Source: Micromonospora craniellae
Lineage (GTDB): Bacteria; Actinomycetota; Actinomycetes; Mycobacteriales; Micromonosporaceae
DNA length: 64,000 nt
Direction: 5' to 3'
NCBI RefSeq assembly: GCF_014764405.1
Contig: NZ_CP061725.1
Location: forward strand, 1,240,001-1,304,000
This document shows positions 56,001 through 63,976 of the stretch, in pieces. The notes below the pieces were generated by a model that was not told the origin of the DNA, did not search any database, and saw nothing but the letters and a program-made list of their open reading frames with translations. The position numbers were made by a program, and so were the translations under genes. Positions within the stretch are counted from its first letter, which is position 1. Every line of letters begins with the position of its first letter.

Positions 56001-56132
56001 AACCTGGCCGCCGTTACAGGGTCCGACGTCCGAGATGAGCCGCGCGAGTTGCTCCTCGCGGCTCCCTGCTCCGTCCGTTGTGCCGTTCCTTCCGTCCGTT
56101 CGGCACACCGCCCCGGCGTGCGGCGTTGACAC
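50046..56132 (-). CDS. DEDDh exonuclease - DinG-like helicase - RecQ-like helicase fusion (2,028 aa)
   Basis: From GTG 56132. Residues about 100-270 form a DnaQ-type exonuclease: VVVDVEAVV (DxE), VAYNGISADFPMLD and WHDAADDADLTARLL supply D, E, D, H, D. Residues about 390-1190 form a DinG/XPD-like helicase: EAPTGTGKS (K about 411), VVDESHSLEH and QAVGRLIRSAHHRG. Its Fe-S region reads KGKRNRLSL, without cluster cysteines, as in exonuclease-type Bacillus DinG. Residues about 1270-1660 are RecQ-like: LPTGFGKS, VDEAHTFVQWGDDFRPSF, QQLGRAGRD. A Cys cluster (TCSTAACRCSTC, about 1870) may bind zinc. All active sites look intact. It is the first gene of the operon and diverges from the pPIWI-RE genes. 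Confidence 0.9.
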   Translation of the reverse strand: MSTPHAGAVCRTDGRNGTTDGAGSREEQLARLISDVGPCNGGQVLEAARQRWPAMTQARLQRITASALSAGLIHEDNGILRAADAPATPHPSGHRSAGTAQVPRAVVVDVEAVVRPTADHPDGDRRIYQIGAVRLSSERRWVEESPRFTAWVRLPDVDWEEQLRSAAVRDQYAAHAIPVEQALHDLRDYLTDADVLVAYNGISADFPMLDDAATRAEQPPFGALRRADALYLAHAVWPTARSHRLAELADEVGVGRSGLSWHDAADDADLTARLLRHAANTVSGWDGPLRDLLLAAGAGSPAWDLLASLLSAPSGRPAADDGSVAQVLADVLGSGDLRQPTRRGRPVPENLTVPERLFDRTGHVDPHALALAAAHGSVERRPAQQHMAELLARQVDAGRDALCEAPTGTGKSLAVLATALDWLASNSRRRVVLATFTKQLQTQLAADITRLAMVVPGLDDVADLVKGKRNRLSLRALVAALTDAVAVAAGASRRDRRNRFAAHPGYRELLVYLVQRLATATSAQQAWVARSVDTADIPIFLAEYISTTAGPLLGLWLGSVSQESDDYGPGSASPLAHMTDTVGEALANNRLVVANHALLLSNPDAFADDTLLVVDESHSLEHAATGAASAEVDYRAVENLVAELRRWFASQRGEPAALGEQIADLEAMLDTEVMPRAAQAVFDAAGGEPGNRAATLASPFGGLGGSASARQLLARVERLAVVAGLVYRQLSGHLGSEQMQAASWWERERATSLASRVCTLAEAADQIVTDAHAILDPPRPDAGNAAGQPGTPADQAAGSGGDDAPGADDHESGETEAPMDPLEERLGEVGADDAGPDLTPDDSALAPVVSNRVVFATELELEGLSVSARRYAFTVTSAPIELAHDPQWRLARSRFDRIFYVSATLQVSGRWDYIRSRLGLGSDVDAHYLPGPFDLASQARLVCLTDFPSWAEQADGAVRTVAHHLTGYAREVTRPETAGDYGSAATGAFTGGALVLTTSTRAASAISERLLAELPAVAPDVPVAVAPILGNARAARAFTETGGFCVATRGMWQGVDFPAERLSLVWINKLPFAPFADPVVAARRAAVARRAADTGHPDPDRVATESYYLPLAAMDLRQAVGRLIRSAHHRGVVIISDRKLAGQTALRRSYRRVFLESLDPGLLVADPDTGEAAGGNLTTMADGWERIWRFLADCGKITAARADELCTADALAEHTLLPATRKILAARIDDDTETTARAEGKLGDLLVERCSQIAGYLRFSDVPLQLRDQQEQVIRAVADNADVLALLPTGFGKSYTFQLPALALTGVTVVVSPLVALMADQALELNASVGGAVRALVGPMAESNSRRGKTEVAEQLTSVHDHGIKLVYISPERLGNRRFQQLLRTGAANGQLRRVAVDEAHTFVQWGDDFRPSFRRAAGLLTELRDRHGVRVTAVTATANRGVRAGLRSGLFGLPETPSAGERLVTVTADPLRPELAIYRRAFRAAGPNVVAGLAETVTSACDDHAIFYCLTVREVDTLYAHLREFVGEGETRRVRRFHGRLSEAEKAAALTEFRDAPKKGEEGYVPLLIVATSAFGLGVNRGDIRCVFVVSPPTDLAGLYQQLGRAGRDQAGCDPAEITAPSYGLALGTGRGFRTVAWMISQGLANPTLQRIGNAVVAAARGSGVLNPDHVADIVIGEEVDAGWMSLDDARKPATMTMYRTTVIRALAALDAAGTVDDGGDFPATVTLTPLDDPIRCDDTLADAAAVLQQLAATRPGRHQLTDVHQQLAAAVTGYDGLADDVAGTWALLATLHDLGVVDVSQAGNAQTLVSVRMLDRTGRLPADFATRMNAHRARLNTELTALRDWYAEQARCANVGFAEYFGQPGRSVPDGTCSTAACRCSTCWSSSADTTPTPALLNALNTPRPRPAADRDGAPYQAAVDRYLRALLWDNFHGLTAGMLHRVLRGDEAYRDSRSGRLRPLWPQLLYHRLRGVDPGMKLTHVTDALARLEATGEAVLTDGGRVWRLRRHVDRDNARAAARQAGAAR

Positions 56133-56900
56133 CTGCTCGTCTATCGCACGTTCCGATTCGTCCTATCAACCCTGCATGCGACTGCCACCGTGGCCGCTCA
56201 ACTCCTGCAGGGCACTTAGTACGAGCAGCCACCGTTGGAGATCTTGCTGGTGAGGTGACATCTACAGCGACTGATGCGCTGCCGATCACGATGAGTGCGT
56301 ACTGTAACGAGACTGCACGGTTCGCGGGGAGGGGCTGCAGGACCGAAGTTGTGTCGGGAAGAAGACAAACAGGACGTACGCATCGCCGATGAACCGCAAG
56401 CGCCCGGCTCGAGACACGTCGGCGTCCTACAAGGATCGCCTCGTGGCATCCGTCTAACTGCAGACGTGCTTCGGAACGATCCGCGACGTGAACGACCCGG
56501 CCCAGTCCTCGGGGGACCTGGCTGCCGACCGGACACCGCGAACCCGGCTCGGCAAATCGGCTATCCCAACAGCCACGGATGACAAGCGGGGACTTCGGTC
56601 GGGCTACCGACAGAAATTTGCATTGCTTCGAGACGCAGTCGGCCTTCTCAAGTCAGAATTCCGATCGCGGTTCAAGCTCCCTCTGGGCAGGCAGCACAAA
56701 TGCCAGTTCGAAGATCAAGACGGAGTTGACCTTTCGGATGGGTTGAGGACTCCAATTGCATACGTGAGCACGCGGGCCCACATCGGCCGCCTAATACGGA
56801 TACGCTTCGCATATGTATCGGGCTGTCTGGTTGTCATACCGATGCGGTCCAATGGAAGTCACCCCGCCTTGCCTACGTCTCACTCACGCGGAGTGCACAT
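56133..56900. other. Divergent control region between two defence operons
   Basis: 768 bases, noticeably less GC-rich from about 56,290, lying between divergent operons. It must hold both promoters. A plus-strand frame at 56488-56904 (about 138 codons) has no ribosome binding site, ordinary composition or recognisable motif, and I do not call it a gene. No direct repeats or CRISPR-like array. Confidence 0.5.
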
Positions 56901-58013
56901 ATGATCGATGCACCTTCAGACCCGTCATGGCTGCCCATCCCGCGGGTTGCTGTTGCGCAGCTCGCAAGCGGGATCCTCGAGTACGCCCAGCAGACCGCAT
57001 CGGGTGACGCGTTCCGGCTGCCGTACCCGGCAAACCTGCAGCTCGCGCTGGACCGGCTGACCCTGCTCGCCTGGCATCAGGGCGCGCCCGCGCCGGCCAG
57101 CGTGGTGGAGCTGCTTCAGCTTGCACAGGAGCCGTTCAGCGACTGGAAGATCGACCTCACCGGCACCGACGTCGACCCTGACGAGGCGCTGCTCATCTAC
57201 GGCCGCCCGACGGCGGCCTGCGAGGAACTCGGCAGCCTCCGTGGGGATGTCGAAGGCGAGATCCGCGAGAACGCGCTGTTGCGGGCGGTGATGGACAAGT
57301 CCCGGGCCCACAACGCACCGCAGTCCTACATCGCGTTCCGCGAGCTCCTGATCCGACAGCCGGCGATCGCGGCGATGGAGCTCGACGCACGGCTGGCCGA
57401 TCCTGACTTGGCGCTGCTGGCGGATGAGGTGCGGCAGGCGTACGTGGAGGCACCACCGGAGGCGATGGCGGATGGCGTGATCCGGACCTGCGGCGGGTGC
57501 AGCGGTCTTCGATTGCCACTGGATGACGACCGGACCTGGGTCTGCGAGGACGAGACCTGCCCGGCACCCGGTACGACCGGGACGGACCACCCCGCCAGCG
57601 AGGGCGTGTGGTGGTTGCGGCGTGAGCTCCGCACCTTCATCACCGCACCGGGTCGTGCAGAGCTGCGCATCGCCGACGCGATCGGGAAGCTCGGCGTATC
57701 GGTGGCGTTGTGGCCGGACTTCGACGCGTGCGACATCGCGGTCTTCGCGGAACGACCGTGGGTCGCCGACATCAAGGCCTGGCGCAACCCGGTACGGCTG
57801 GCCCGACGGCTGCGGGAGCGGCTGTTCACCGTGTCGCCCGAGGCGGAGAGGGCCTATGTCGTCATCGGCCAGGAGCAGGTCAAGGCACATCCGCGGTACG
57901 TGGCACGGCTGCGGAAGGCGTGCCCCCAGGTGCGGCCGGGCCAGCGAATCGTGGCGGTCTCCGAGGCGGAGTTCATCGGTGCCGTGAAGCGGCGGGTGGA
58001 GGCCGAGGCATGA
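56901..58013 (+). CDS. Zinc-ribbon PD-(D/E)xK nuclease of the pPIWI-RE system
   Basis: 370 aa from ATG 56901, after GGAG. A helical N-terminal half is followed by a zinc ribbon (C197, C200, C215, C220: CGGC ... CEDETC). A C-terminal restriction-endonuclease fold then has D278 in DFDACDIAVF and D290-I-K292 in WVADIKAWRN. That is a complete PD-(D/E)xK site. Such a nuclease is the usual small partner of pPIWI-RE and its DinG-like helicase. It is translationally coupled (ATGA) to the helicase and probably makes the cut in invading DNA. Confidence 0.85.
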   Translation: MIDAPSDPSWLPIPRVAVAQLASGILEYAQQTASGDAFRLPYPANLQLALDRLTLLAWHQGAPAPASVVELLQLAQEPFSDWKIDLTGTDVDPDEALLIYGRPTAACEELGSLRGDVEGEIRENALLRAVMDKSRAHNAPQSYIAFRELLIRQPAIAAMELDARLADPDLALLADEVRQAYVEAPPEAMADGVIRTCGGCSGLRLPLDDDRTWVCEDETCPAPGTTGTDHPASEGVWWLRRELRTFITAPGRAELRIADAIGKLGVSVALWPDFDACDIAVFAERPWVADIKAWRNPVRLARRLRERLFTVSPEAERAYVVIGQEQVKAHPRYVARLRKACPQVRPGQRIVAVSEAEFIGAVKRRVEAEA

Positions 58014-61000
58014 GGCATATCAACACCATCCGCAACCGCTTCACCCGCGCACTGCGCGGCCACTACACCCCGACCGGCGACCAGCCTTCACCCTCCCGGC
58101 TGATGGACACCGAACTGTGCCTGTATCTGCTGGAAACAGTCGCCGCCGACCAGGCCGCCAGCGGAGTACCCGCGTTGCTCGACGGCTACCGGGCGCTGTG
58201 GGACTCGGTGCCGCGCCCACCAGCCGACGCGGCGGTCCGGCTCGCCAACGCGCGAGCCCTGCTGTGGCGCAGCCAACGCCCCTACGGGTGGGACGAGTTG
58301 CTGCGGGCTTACCGGTCTGCCCCTGAGACAGTGCGGGGTTACCACCTGGACTCGCTCGGCCGACCGGTACGCCGGCAGTGCAGCGTGGCGACCAACCGGT
58401 GGGACTGGTACGAGCAGCTACTCACCGAGCCCTTGCCCTTCGCCACCACCGGCGTCCGGTTCGCCGCACCCGGCCGATACCGCATGAGCTCCACGGCGCG
58501 TGGTCACGGCCTGACCGTGCCGGACAACCTCCCACCCGCGCCGACTCCGGCTCTGCATGACCTGGCCGTCCGGACGCGTGCACCGATCGAGGTCACGTGG
58601 CAGGAGTTGGTGGAGACCGCCCGAGGTATGGACGCCGCCGATCTGCAGGCCGGACGTTCCTCTCACCGGTGGGAGGAACGCCTGCAGGACATCACGCTGC
58701 AGGTCCGGCTGGCCGAGGACACCTTCGGCGACGCCACGACCCTTTGCATCGACCGGGTCCTGCACATGGTCGGCATGGTCAGCGTCGGCAAGAGCACCCT
58801 CGTGGCGATCCTGGCGACCTGGGCAGCGCAGCACGGCCTCCGGGTGACGATCGTGGTCGGCGACAACTCGGCAGCCCTACGCATGGCGCACGAGCTGTCC
58901 TGGTACGACGGCGTGGTGGCGGCGCCGGTCATGGGGCAGAACCGCACTCGGCATGCGGAACGGCTGCATCGGCTCCAGCCGCCGGCCCCCGGCCGGCTTC
59001 TACCCCTCGAGCCGTACGGGTTCGACCTGGTCAGCACGGCCTGCCCGCTCGATGCGGTCCGAGACAAGGCCACCCCACTTGAGGTACGCGAGGCGCCCTG
59101 CCAGCACCTGATCGAGACGGATCCGGACGCGCCGGTGGATGGCTGGCGGGACGGGGCACGGCGCACCTGTCCCCTGTGGCATCGATGCCAGCGGCATGAG
59201 GCCGCGCGCCGGCTGGTCACGGCGAACGTGTGGATCGCGACGCCGTGGAGTCTTGTGCACACCCCTGTGCCCGGACCGTTGAGCCACGAGCAGCTGCGGT
59301 ACCTGGAGGCGGCGTGGCGGCGCAGCGACCTGATCCTGGTCGACGAGGCAGACCAGGTGCAGGCAAACCTCGATGAGATGTTCGCCAGCGCCCAGGTACT
59401 GCTTGGCCCCAGCCAGGAAGCGTGGATCGACGAGATCGGGGCGCGGGTGGCGGAAAAGTTGCGTGCAACCGGCCGCGCACCGGTCAGTTCCCGGCAGATC
59501 CGGCGGTTCACCACGGCACTGAACCAGGCTCGATCCGCAGCAGACATCATCTACCAACTGCTGCAACGAGACCGGGTTCGCGCCGGCAAGCCGGTATTGA
59601 ACTGGCTCGACCCCGACTACTTCACCGCATGGACCCTGTTCAATAGCCTTGCTCAGGACTGGGCCGGCTACGCCGCGGCAAAGGGCCGCAGGCCGGACCC
59701 CGGCTGGGACAACGATGAGCTCTACAAGCTGCTGCGCGAGCAGTTCAACGCCTTCATCGACGACCCGACCAGAGCATCCGGCGAGGTCGCCGGGGGTCTA
59801 GCCACCTTGGCCGAGGCGCAACTGTCCGACACCGAAGAGGAGACGCGGGAAGACGCCGTCCGGCAGTGGCTGACCGAGCTGAGCGATCGAGAGCTGGTCG
59901 AAGGTAGGAAGATCGCACCAGCGGAGCTCGACCGCAACGTGTGGCGGCTGGAGCTGGCGGTCGCCGTAGCGGTGATGGCTCACCGGCTCAACCTCATGCT
60001 CGCTATCTGGCCGGAAGTCGCGGCCGAGCTGGACATGTTCGACACGCTTCCGGCGGAGGTACGCCGCCCGCCCAGCGACCTCGCCGTCGCGGTACCCGAG
60101 TCCCCGATGGGCAACGTACTGGGCTTCCAGTACGTCGAGGACGAGACCGACCGCCGTGATGGCCAGCTGGGCGAGTTCCGGTTTTTCCGCTACACGGGCG
60201 TAGGGCGGGCCCTGTTGGTTGGCCTGCCCGACCTATTTCCCGCCGACGGGCCGGGCCCGAACGTACTGCTGTTGTCCGGGACCAGCTGGGCCGGAACCTC
60301 GCCTCGCTACCACATTGATGTGCCGGTCGAAGCGATCCTGCGCCCGTCACCGCAAAAACTCGCCGCCATCTCCGAGACCACATTCGCCCTGGACATCCAG
60401 CACCAAGGCGAACGGAGTACACCGATCTGGGTGTCCGGCCGCTACGGGGAGGAACGCACGAGCGCCCTGCGGCAGATGGTCGCAGCCCTAACCCAGCCCG
60501 GCGCGGGTCCCGGGCGACCGAACCGCCTGGAGCGGGAACGAGCCGCCCTGCCGCCCGGCCGGCAGAAGGTCATGCTGCTGGTCGGCAGTTACGCCGAGGC
60601 CCGCACCGTCACCAACGAGCTACTTCGGCGCAAGGCCTCCTGGGAGGGGCAGGTGCGCTGCCTCATCGGCGACGACGAGTTGGAAACTGGCTGGGACGAC
60701 GGCCACTTGCTGCGCCGCGGTGACGTCGCGGACTTCGGCACCGACAACGCGTGGCTGCTGGTCGCCCCCATCCTGGCCGTCGAGCGCGGGCACAACATCC
60801 TCAACAACGACGGCGTGGCCGCCATCGGCGCCGCGTTCTTCCTGGTACGTCCCCACCCACGGCCGAAGGATCTCAGCTACGTCACCCAGCGGATCAACCA
60901 ATACGCCCTCGAACAACTACGCCCGCACCCGCTCGACGACGACTGCCCGGCACACGAACGCCTCGCAGGTGCCGGCAGCCAGCGACGCCGAGCCGCGCAG

Positions 61001-61354
61001 CGCCAGTGGCGGCGGCTGCTGCACGCCCTGGTCGCCTACAGCCAGCTCGGCACGGACGAACGCCAACGCGTGGCCTGGACCCAACTCGTAACCATCTGGC
61101 AGGTCGTCGGCAGGCTTCTACGCGGCGGCCAAGCCGCGAAGGTCTACTTCTGCGACGCCGCCTTCGCACCGGTCACCGCACGCAGAAGCGACACCGACAC
61201 CGACCTCGACGACGCCAGCACCAGCCTGCTGCACGGCATGCGCGAGGTGCTCACCCCGTACTTCGAACCCACCGGCGCCAACACCGATCGGCACCTGGTC
61301 CAGGCGCTCTACCAACCTCTGTACCGCGCACTCACCAACATGGGAGACCACTGA
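58010..61354 (+). CDS. DinG-like Fe-S helicase of the pPIWI-RE system
   Basis: 1,114 aa from ATG 58010, overlapping the nuclease stop. After a ~240-residue N-terminal region come Walker A VGMVSVGKSTLVAI (about residue 260) and DEAD box LILVDEADQVQANLDE (about 443). Between them are four cysteines (C345, C364, C387, C393; CPLD ... CQHL ... CPLWHRC) placed as in XPD/DinG iron-sulfur helicases. The C-terminal lobe includes VMLLVGSYAEARTVTNELLR. This is the standard second component of pPIWI-RE systems and should open duplex DNA or R-loops for the PIWI protein. Its stop directly abuts the next start. Confidence 0.87.
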   Translation: MRHINTIRNRFTRALRGHYTPTGDQPSPSRLMDTELCLYLLETVAADQAASGVPALLDGYRALWDSVPRPPADAAVRLANARALLWRSQRPYGWDELLRAYRSAPETVRGYHLDSLGRPVRRQCSVATNRWDWYEQLLTEPLPFATTGVRFAAPGRYRMSSTARGHGLTVPDNLPPAPTPALHDLAVRTRAPIEVTWQELVETARGMDAADLQAGRSSHRWEERLQDITLQVRLAEDTFGDATTLCIDRVLHMVGMVSVGKSTLVAILATWAAQHGLRVTIVVGDNSAALRMAHELSWYDGVVAAPVMGQNRTRHAERLHRLQPPAPGRLLPLEPYGFDLVSTACPLDAVRDKATPLEVREAPCQHLIETDPDAPVDGWRDGARRTCPLWHRCQRHEAARRLVTANVWIATPWSLVHTPVPGPLSHEQLRYLEAAWRRSDLILVDEADQVQANLDEMFASAQVLLGPSQEAWIDEIGARVAEKLRATGRAPVSSRQIRRFTTALNQARSAADIIYQLLQRDRVRAGKPVLNWLDPDYFTAWTLFNSLAQDWAGYAAAKGRRPDPGWDNDELYKLLREQFNAFIDDPTRASGEVAGGLATLAEAQLSDTEEETREDAVRQWLTELSDRELVEGRKIAPAELDRNVWRLELAVAVAVMAHRLNLMLAIWPEVAAELDMFDTLPAEVRRPPSDLAVAVPESPMGNVLGFQYVEDETDRRDGQLGEFRFFRYTGVGRALLVGLPDLFPADGPGPNVLLLSGTSWAGTSPRYHIDVPVEAILRPSPQKLAAISETTFALDIQHQGERSTPIWVSGRYGEERTSALRQMVAALTQPGAGPGRPNRLERERAALPPGRQKVMLLVGSYAEARTVTNELLRRKASWEGQVRCLIGDDELETGWDDGHLLRRGDVADFGTDNAWLLVAPILAVERGHNILNNDGVAAIGAAFFLVRPHPRPKDLSYVTQRINQYALEQLRPHPLDDDCPAHERLAGAGSQRRRAAQRQWRRLLHALVAYSQLGTDERQRVAWTQLVTIWQVVGRLLRGGQAAKVYFCDAAFAPVTARRSDTDTDLDDASTSLLHGMREVLTPYFEPTGANTDRHLVQALYQPLYRALTNMGDH

Positions 61355-63934
61355 ATGGCACCCCGCTACGACGACCTCGCTGTCACCGTCCTGCGTCTCG
61401 ATCCCGAAGCCCCGATCCAGCGCACCTACCACCTCATGCGGTTCCCAGGCCGCTGGAAGGAGCCGTTGCGCCGGCTCGCCCAGGCGCAGCGCGGCGGCGA
61501 CGTCGCCAGCATCCCGATCGCCTCACTCAACGACGCGATCACCGCCCTCGTCCCCGACTGCGTCGTCACGCTTCCGTACGCCGGACGTGGCGACGACGAC
61601 CAGGAGTGGCTGCTCGCATACCGCGCGGTGAACCCGGCGGCCATCTTCAACCTGGTCGCGGCGTGGGTACGCGCGCAGAAGGGCACCCCGGAGCAGATCT
61701 CCCTGACCCTGTCCCAGCTGCACGCAAGCCACCTCACCTGGTCGCCGGTTCACCTCAACCTGACCGGGCCGGAAGATCGACAGCGCGCCATGCGCCTGCT
61801 CCCGATGGAGATCGCGGCGACGTTGTCTCGCCCGGGCGCGACTTGCCCGCATAACGAGTTGCGGTTCCTGCGTTGTCCGAGCGCCGACGGCACGGAGATC
61901 ATGTCCTGGCCGCCGGAGCGGATCGAGGACCAGACCCCGTTCTCGGTCAAGATCGGCGTCAGCGTGCAGACCCTGCCCACCAGTGATGAGCTGCTGGTCT
62001 ATCTGTCGTACGGGGTGCGGCGCTGGATGCCCGTGCGGGGCAAGCTCGCCTTCGACCACGGCCACTCGGTGTACCTGGCGCCGACCGTGCCGTATCTGGC
62101 CGGCCTGGAGAACTCTCGTCACTTCGGCACGGCGCGGATCAAGCAGGTCAAGGTGACTGAGAGGGACGGCTCAAGCAGCTATGGGCCACGCTGGGACGAC
62201 GCCCTCGCGAGGGTACTGAAGAAAGCCGGTTGTCTCAATCGCCTGCCCGACCCGCAGCAGCTGGTCGACAAGCCACTGGACTACCTGCAGCGCCACGGCG
62301 ACGCAGCTGCGCTGGTCTACAGCACTGGCATGCTGTCGGCTGAGAAGGTCAGCGCCGGGCTGTCGGTCGCCGATCGCCAGCCGCTGATGGACTGGGTCAT
62401 CAACGAGCTCACCCCACACCTCCGTCCGGCCACGGCGCTCCCCCGCGAAAAGTGCACTGTGTACAAAGGGCTTGGCGGCATCAGCGGAAGTCGGGTTTCG
62501 GCCACCTATCTCAATGAGATCGTCGGGCCGCGCCTGGACATCGAGTTGCTCACCGACACCGACCGCGCCACACAATACGCCCTCGACCGGCTCGCCACCC
62601 GTCTCGGTGTCCCGATGCCCCGTGCCGAGCAGCTTGACGAGGCCGGATCTCACGTCGACCTTGGCGCGGTAACCATCGGGATTCGGCGGCTGGCAGCACC
62701 CACGATCCGCGCCGACCTTGACCGGGTCGGACGCCGGCCCCAGGCCGCGGTGGAGGCCCGCATCGCGCACATCGCCGACACGCTCGGCCAGGCGGCAAAC
62801 CCGACAATCGCCCTGGTCGAGATCGCCCACCCCGACGCGTATCAGGGCCGGCAACGCGGCGACGATCCCAAGTTCGCCATCCGGCATGGCCTGCTGCGGA
62901 CGGGACGGCTCAGCCAGTTCGTCACCCCGGTTGCCGAGCCGAAGCGTCCCCCTCGTGCCCATGAGGGCAGGGAGCCCTCTGACCCGAACCGAGAGCGGTT
63001 CGCCGCCGCCGTCGATGATCTGTTCCGGCAGCTCGGCGTACGCCCCGAACCGCTGCCTGGGCCGGCGCGGAATACCCTGCTCCGGCAGCCTGCCCTCCTG
63101 GCCATCTGGATGATTCGCCAGAACAAGGGACGCGTCTGGGGGCTCGCGCGACAGGTCCCGGTCGCTGTGCTCGTCAACCCCACCGGTCAGCATGTGCAAG
63201 TCCGTGCGCCCAAGGTGCCCTGGCAGCCTCTGCATACCGGGCTCGTGGACATCGGTAAGCAGTACGTCAACGTGGACCTCAAGTGCGGCCCCGACGACGT
63301 GGTCCGGTTCGCCAGGGACGTCATTGATGAGGCCACCAGCGCTTTCCCCGACACCCTGCTGCTCACCCATGCGCAGAACCTGCGCGGCGTCTGGAACACC
63401 CTCACCAATGGCCGTATCCAGCTCGACAGCCTCGGCTTCGGCGCCGCTGAACCTCAGCCGATCAGCAAGCTGTCCGGCCTGCGCCATGTGCGCGTTCGCA
63501 CTGCCGAAGGTGGCGAGACGCCGGAGTGCTACGGCGTGACCGATGATGGCACAGGCCAGCCCAAGGGTCTGTGGCGCTTCCTGGTCCCTCGGGTGTACGG
63601 CAGCACTACGGGCAAACCCAGCACGCACTCCGGGGCGTTGAAGGGCGTGTCGAAACTGGTCCCCGGCGAGCACAACGGCAAGCTCACTGCCCCGAAGCCA
63701 AAGGCCCAGGTGTGGAACCCGCAGTTCATCGAGCTACTTGTGGCGGGACTTCAGGATGGCGACCAGCCCGAGCACTGGGCGGCGCTGGCGCACGAGCTGC
63801 GGGATGCAGCACCGTACGTCCGGGGCACCACCGTTCTGCCATGGCCGCTTCATCTCGCGGAGCAGATCGAGGAGTACCTTCTGCCAACCAAGATCACTGA
63901 CCTCGGTTCGCAAGAGGTTCTCGGGGACGAGTAG
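61355..63934 (+). CDS. pPIWI-RE protein (prokaryotic PIWI with conserved R and E)
   Basis: 859 aa from ATG 61355, immediately after the helicase stop. The N-terminal ~400 residues look like the DUF3962/MID-preceding region of the family (LAVTVLRLDPEAPIQRTYHL). The C-terminal PIWI module has IWMIRQNKGRVWGLARQVPV, LLLTHAQNLRGVWNTLTNGR with the family Arg, and the terminal PWPLHLAEQIEEYLLPTK with the family Glu. These R and E residues define pPIWI-RE, described by Burroughs, Iyer and Aravind as a conflict system proposed to use nucleic-acid guides. The gene is complete, so the three-gene system appears intact. Confidence 0.85.
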   Translation: MAPRYDDLAVTVLRLDPEAPIQRTYHLMRFPGRWKEPLRRLAQAQRGGDVASIPIASLNDAITALVPDCVVTLPYAGRGDDDQEWLLAYRAVNPAAIFNLVAAWVRAQKGTPEQISLTLSQLHASHLTWSPVHLNLTGPEDRQRAMRLLPMEIAATLSRPGATCPHNELRFLRCPSADGTEIMSWPPERIEDQTPFSVKIGVSVQTLPTSDELLVYLSYGVRRWMPVRGKLAFDHGHSVYLAPTVPYLAGLENSRHFGTARIKQVKVTERDGSSSYGPRWDDALARVLKKAGCLNRLPDPQQLVDKPLDYLQRHGDAAALVYSTGMLSAEKVSAGLSVADRQPLMDWVINELTPHLRPATALPREKCTVYKGLGGISGSRVSATYLNEIVGPRLDIELLTDTDRATQYALDRLATRLGVPMPRAEQLDEAGSHVDLGAVTIGIRRLAAPTIRADLDRVGRRPQAAVEARIAHIADTLGQAANPTIALVEIAHPDAYQGRQRGDDPKFAIRHGLLRTGRLSQFVTPVAEPKRPPRAHEGREPSDPNRERFAAAVDDLFRQLGVRPEPLPGPARNTLLRQPALLAIWMIRQNKGRVWGLARQVPVAVLVNPTGQHVQVRAPKVPWQPLHTGLVDIGKQYVNVDLKCGPDDVVRFARDVIDEATSAFPDTLLLTHAQNLRGVWNTLTNGRIQLDSLGFGAAEPQPISKLSGLRHVRVRTAEGGETPECYGVTDDGTGQPKGLWRFLVPRVYGSTTGKPSTHSGALKGVSKLVPGEHNGKLTAPKPKAQVWNPQFIELLVAGLQDGDQPEHWAALAHELRDAAPYVRGTTVLPWPLHLAEQIEEYLLPTKITDLGSQEVLGDE

Positions 63935-63939
63935 GGGCC

Positions 63940-63976
63940 GTGGCCTCCCTGGCCCTCTCTGGGCGAGGGAGGCCAC
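63940..63976 (+). terminator. Terminator of the pPIWI-RE operon
   Basis: A perfect 11-bp stem, GTGGCCTCCCT / AGGGAGGCCAC, with a 15-nt loop that can itself pair, 5 bases after the pPIWI-RE stop. It marks the end of the operon. Confidence 0.75.

Noticed and set aside
56488..56904. 138-codon plus-strand frame upstream of the pPIWI-RE operon
   Set aside because: No ribosome binding site or motif, atypical composition, and it overlaps the control region and start of the nuclease gene.
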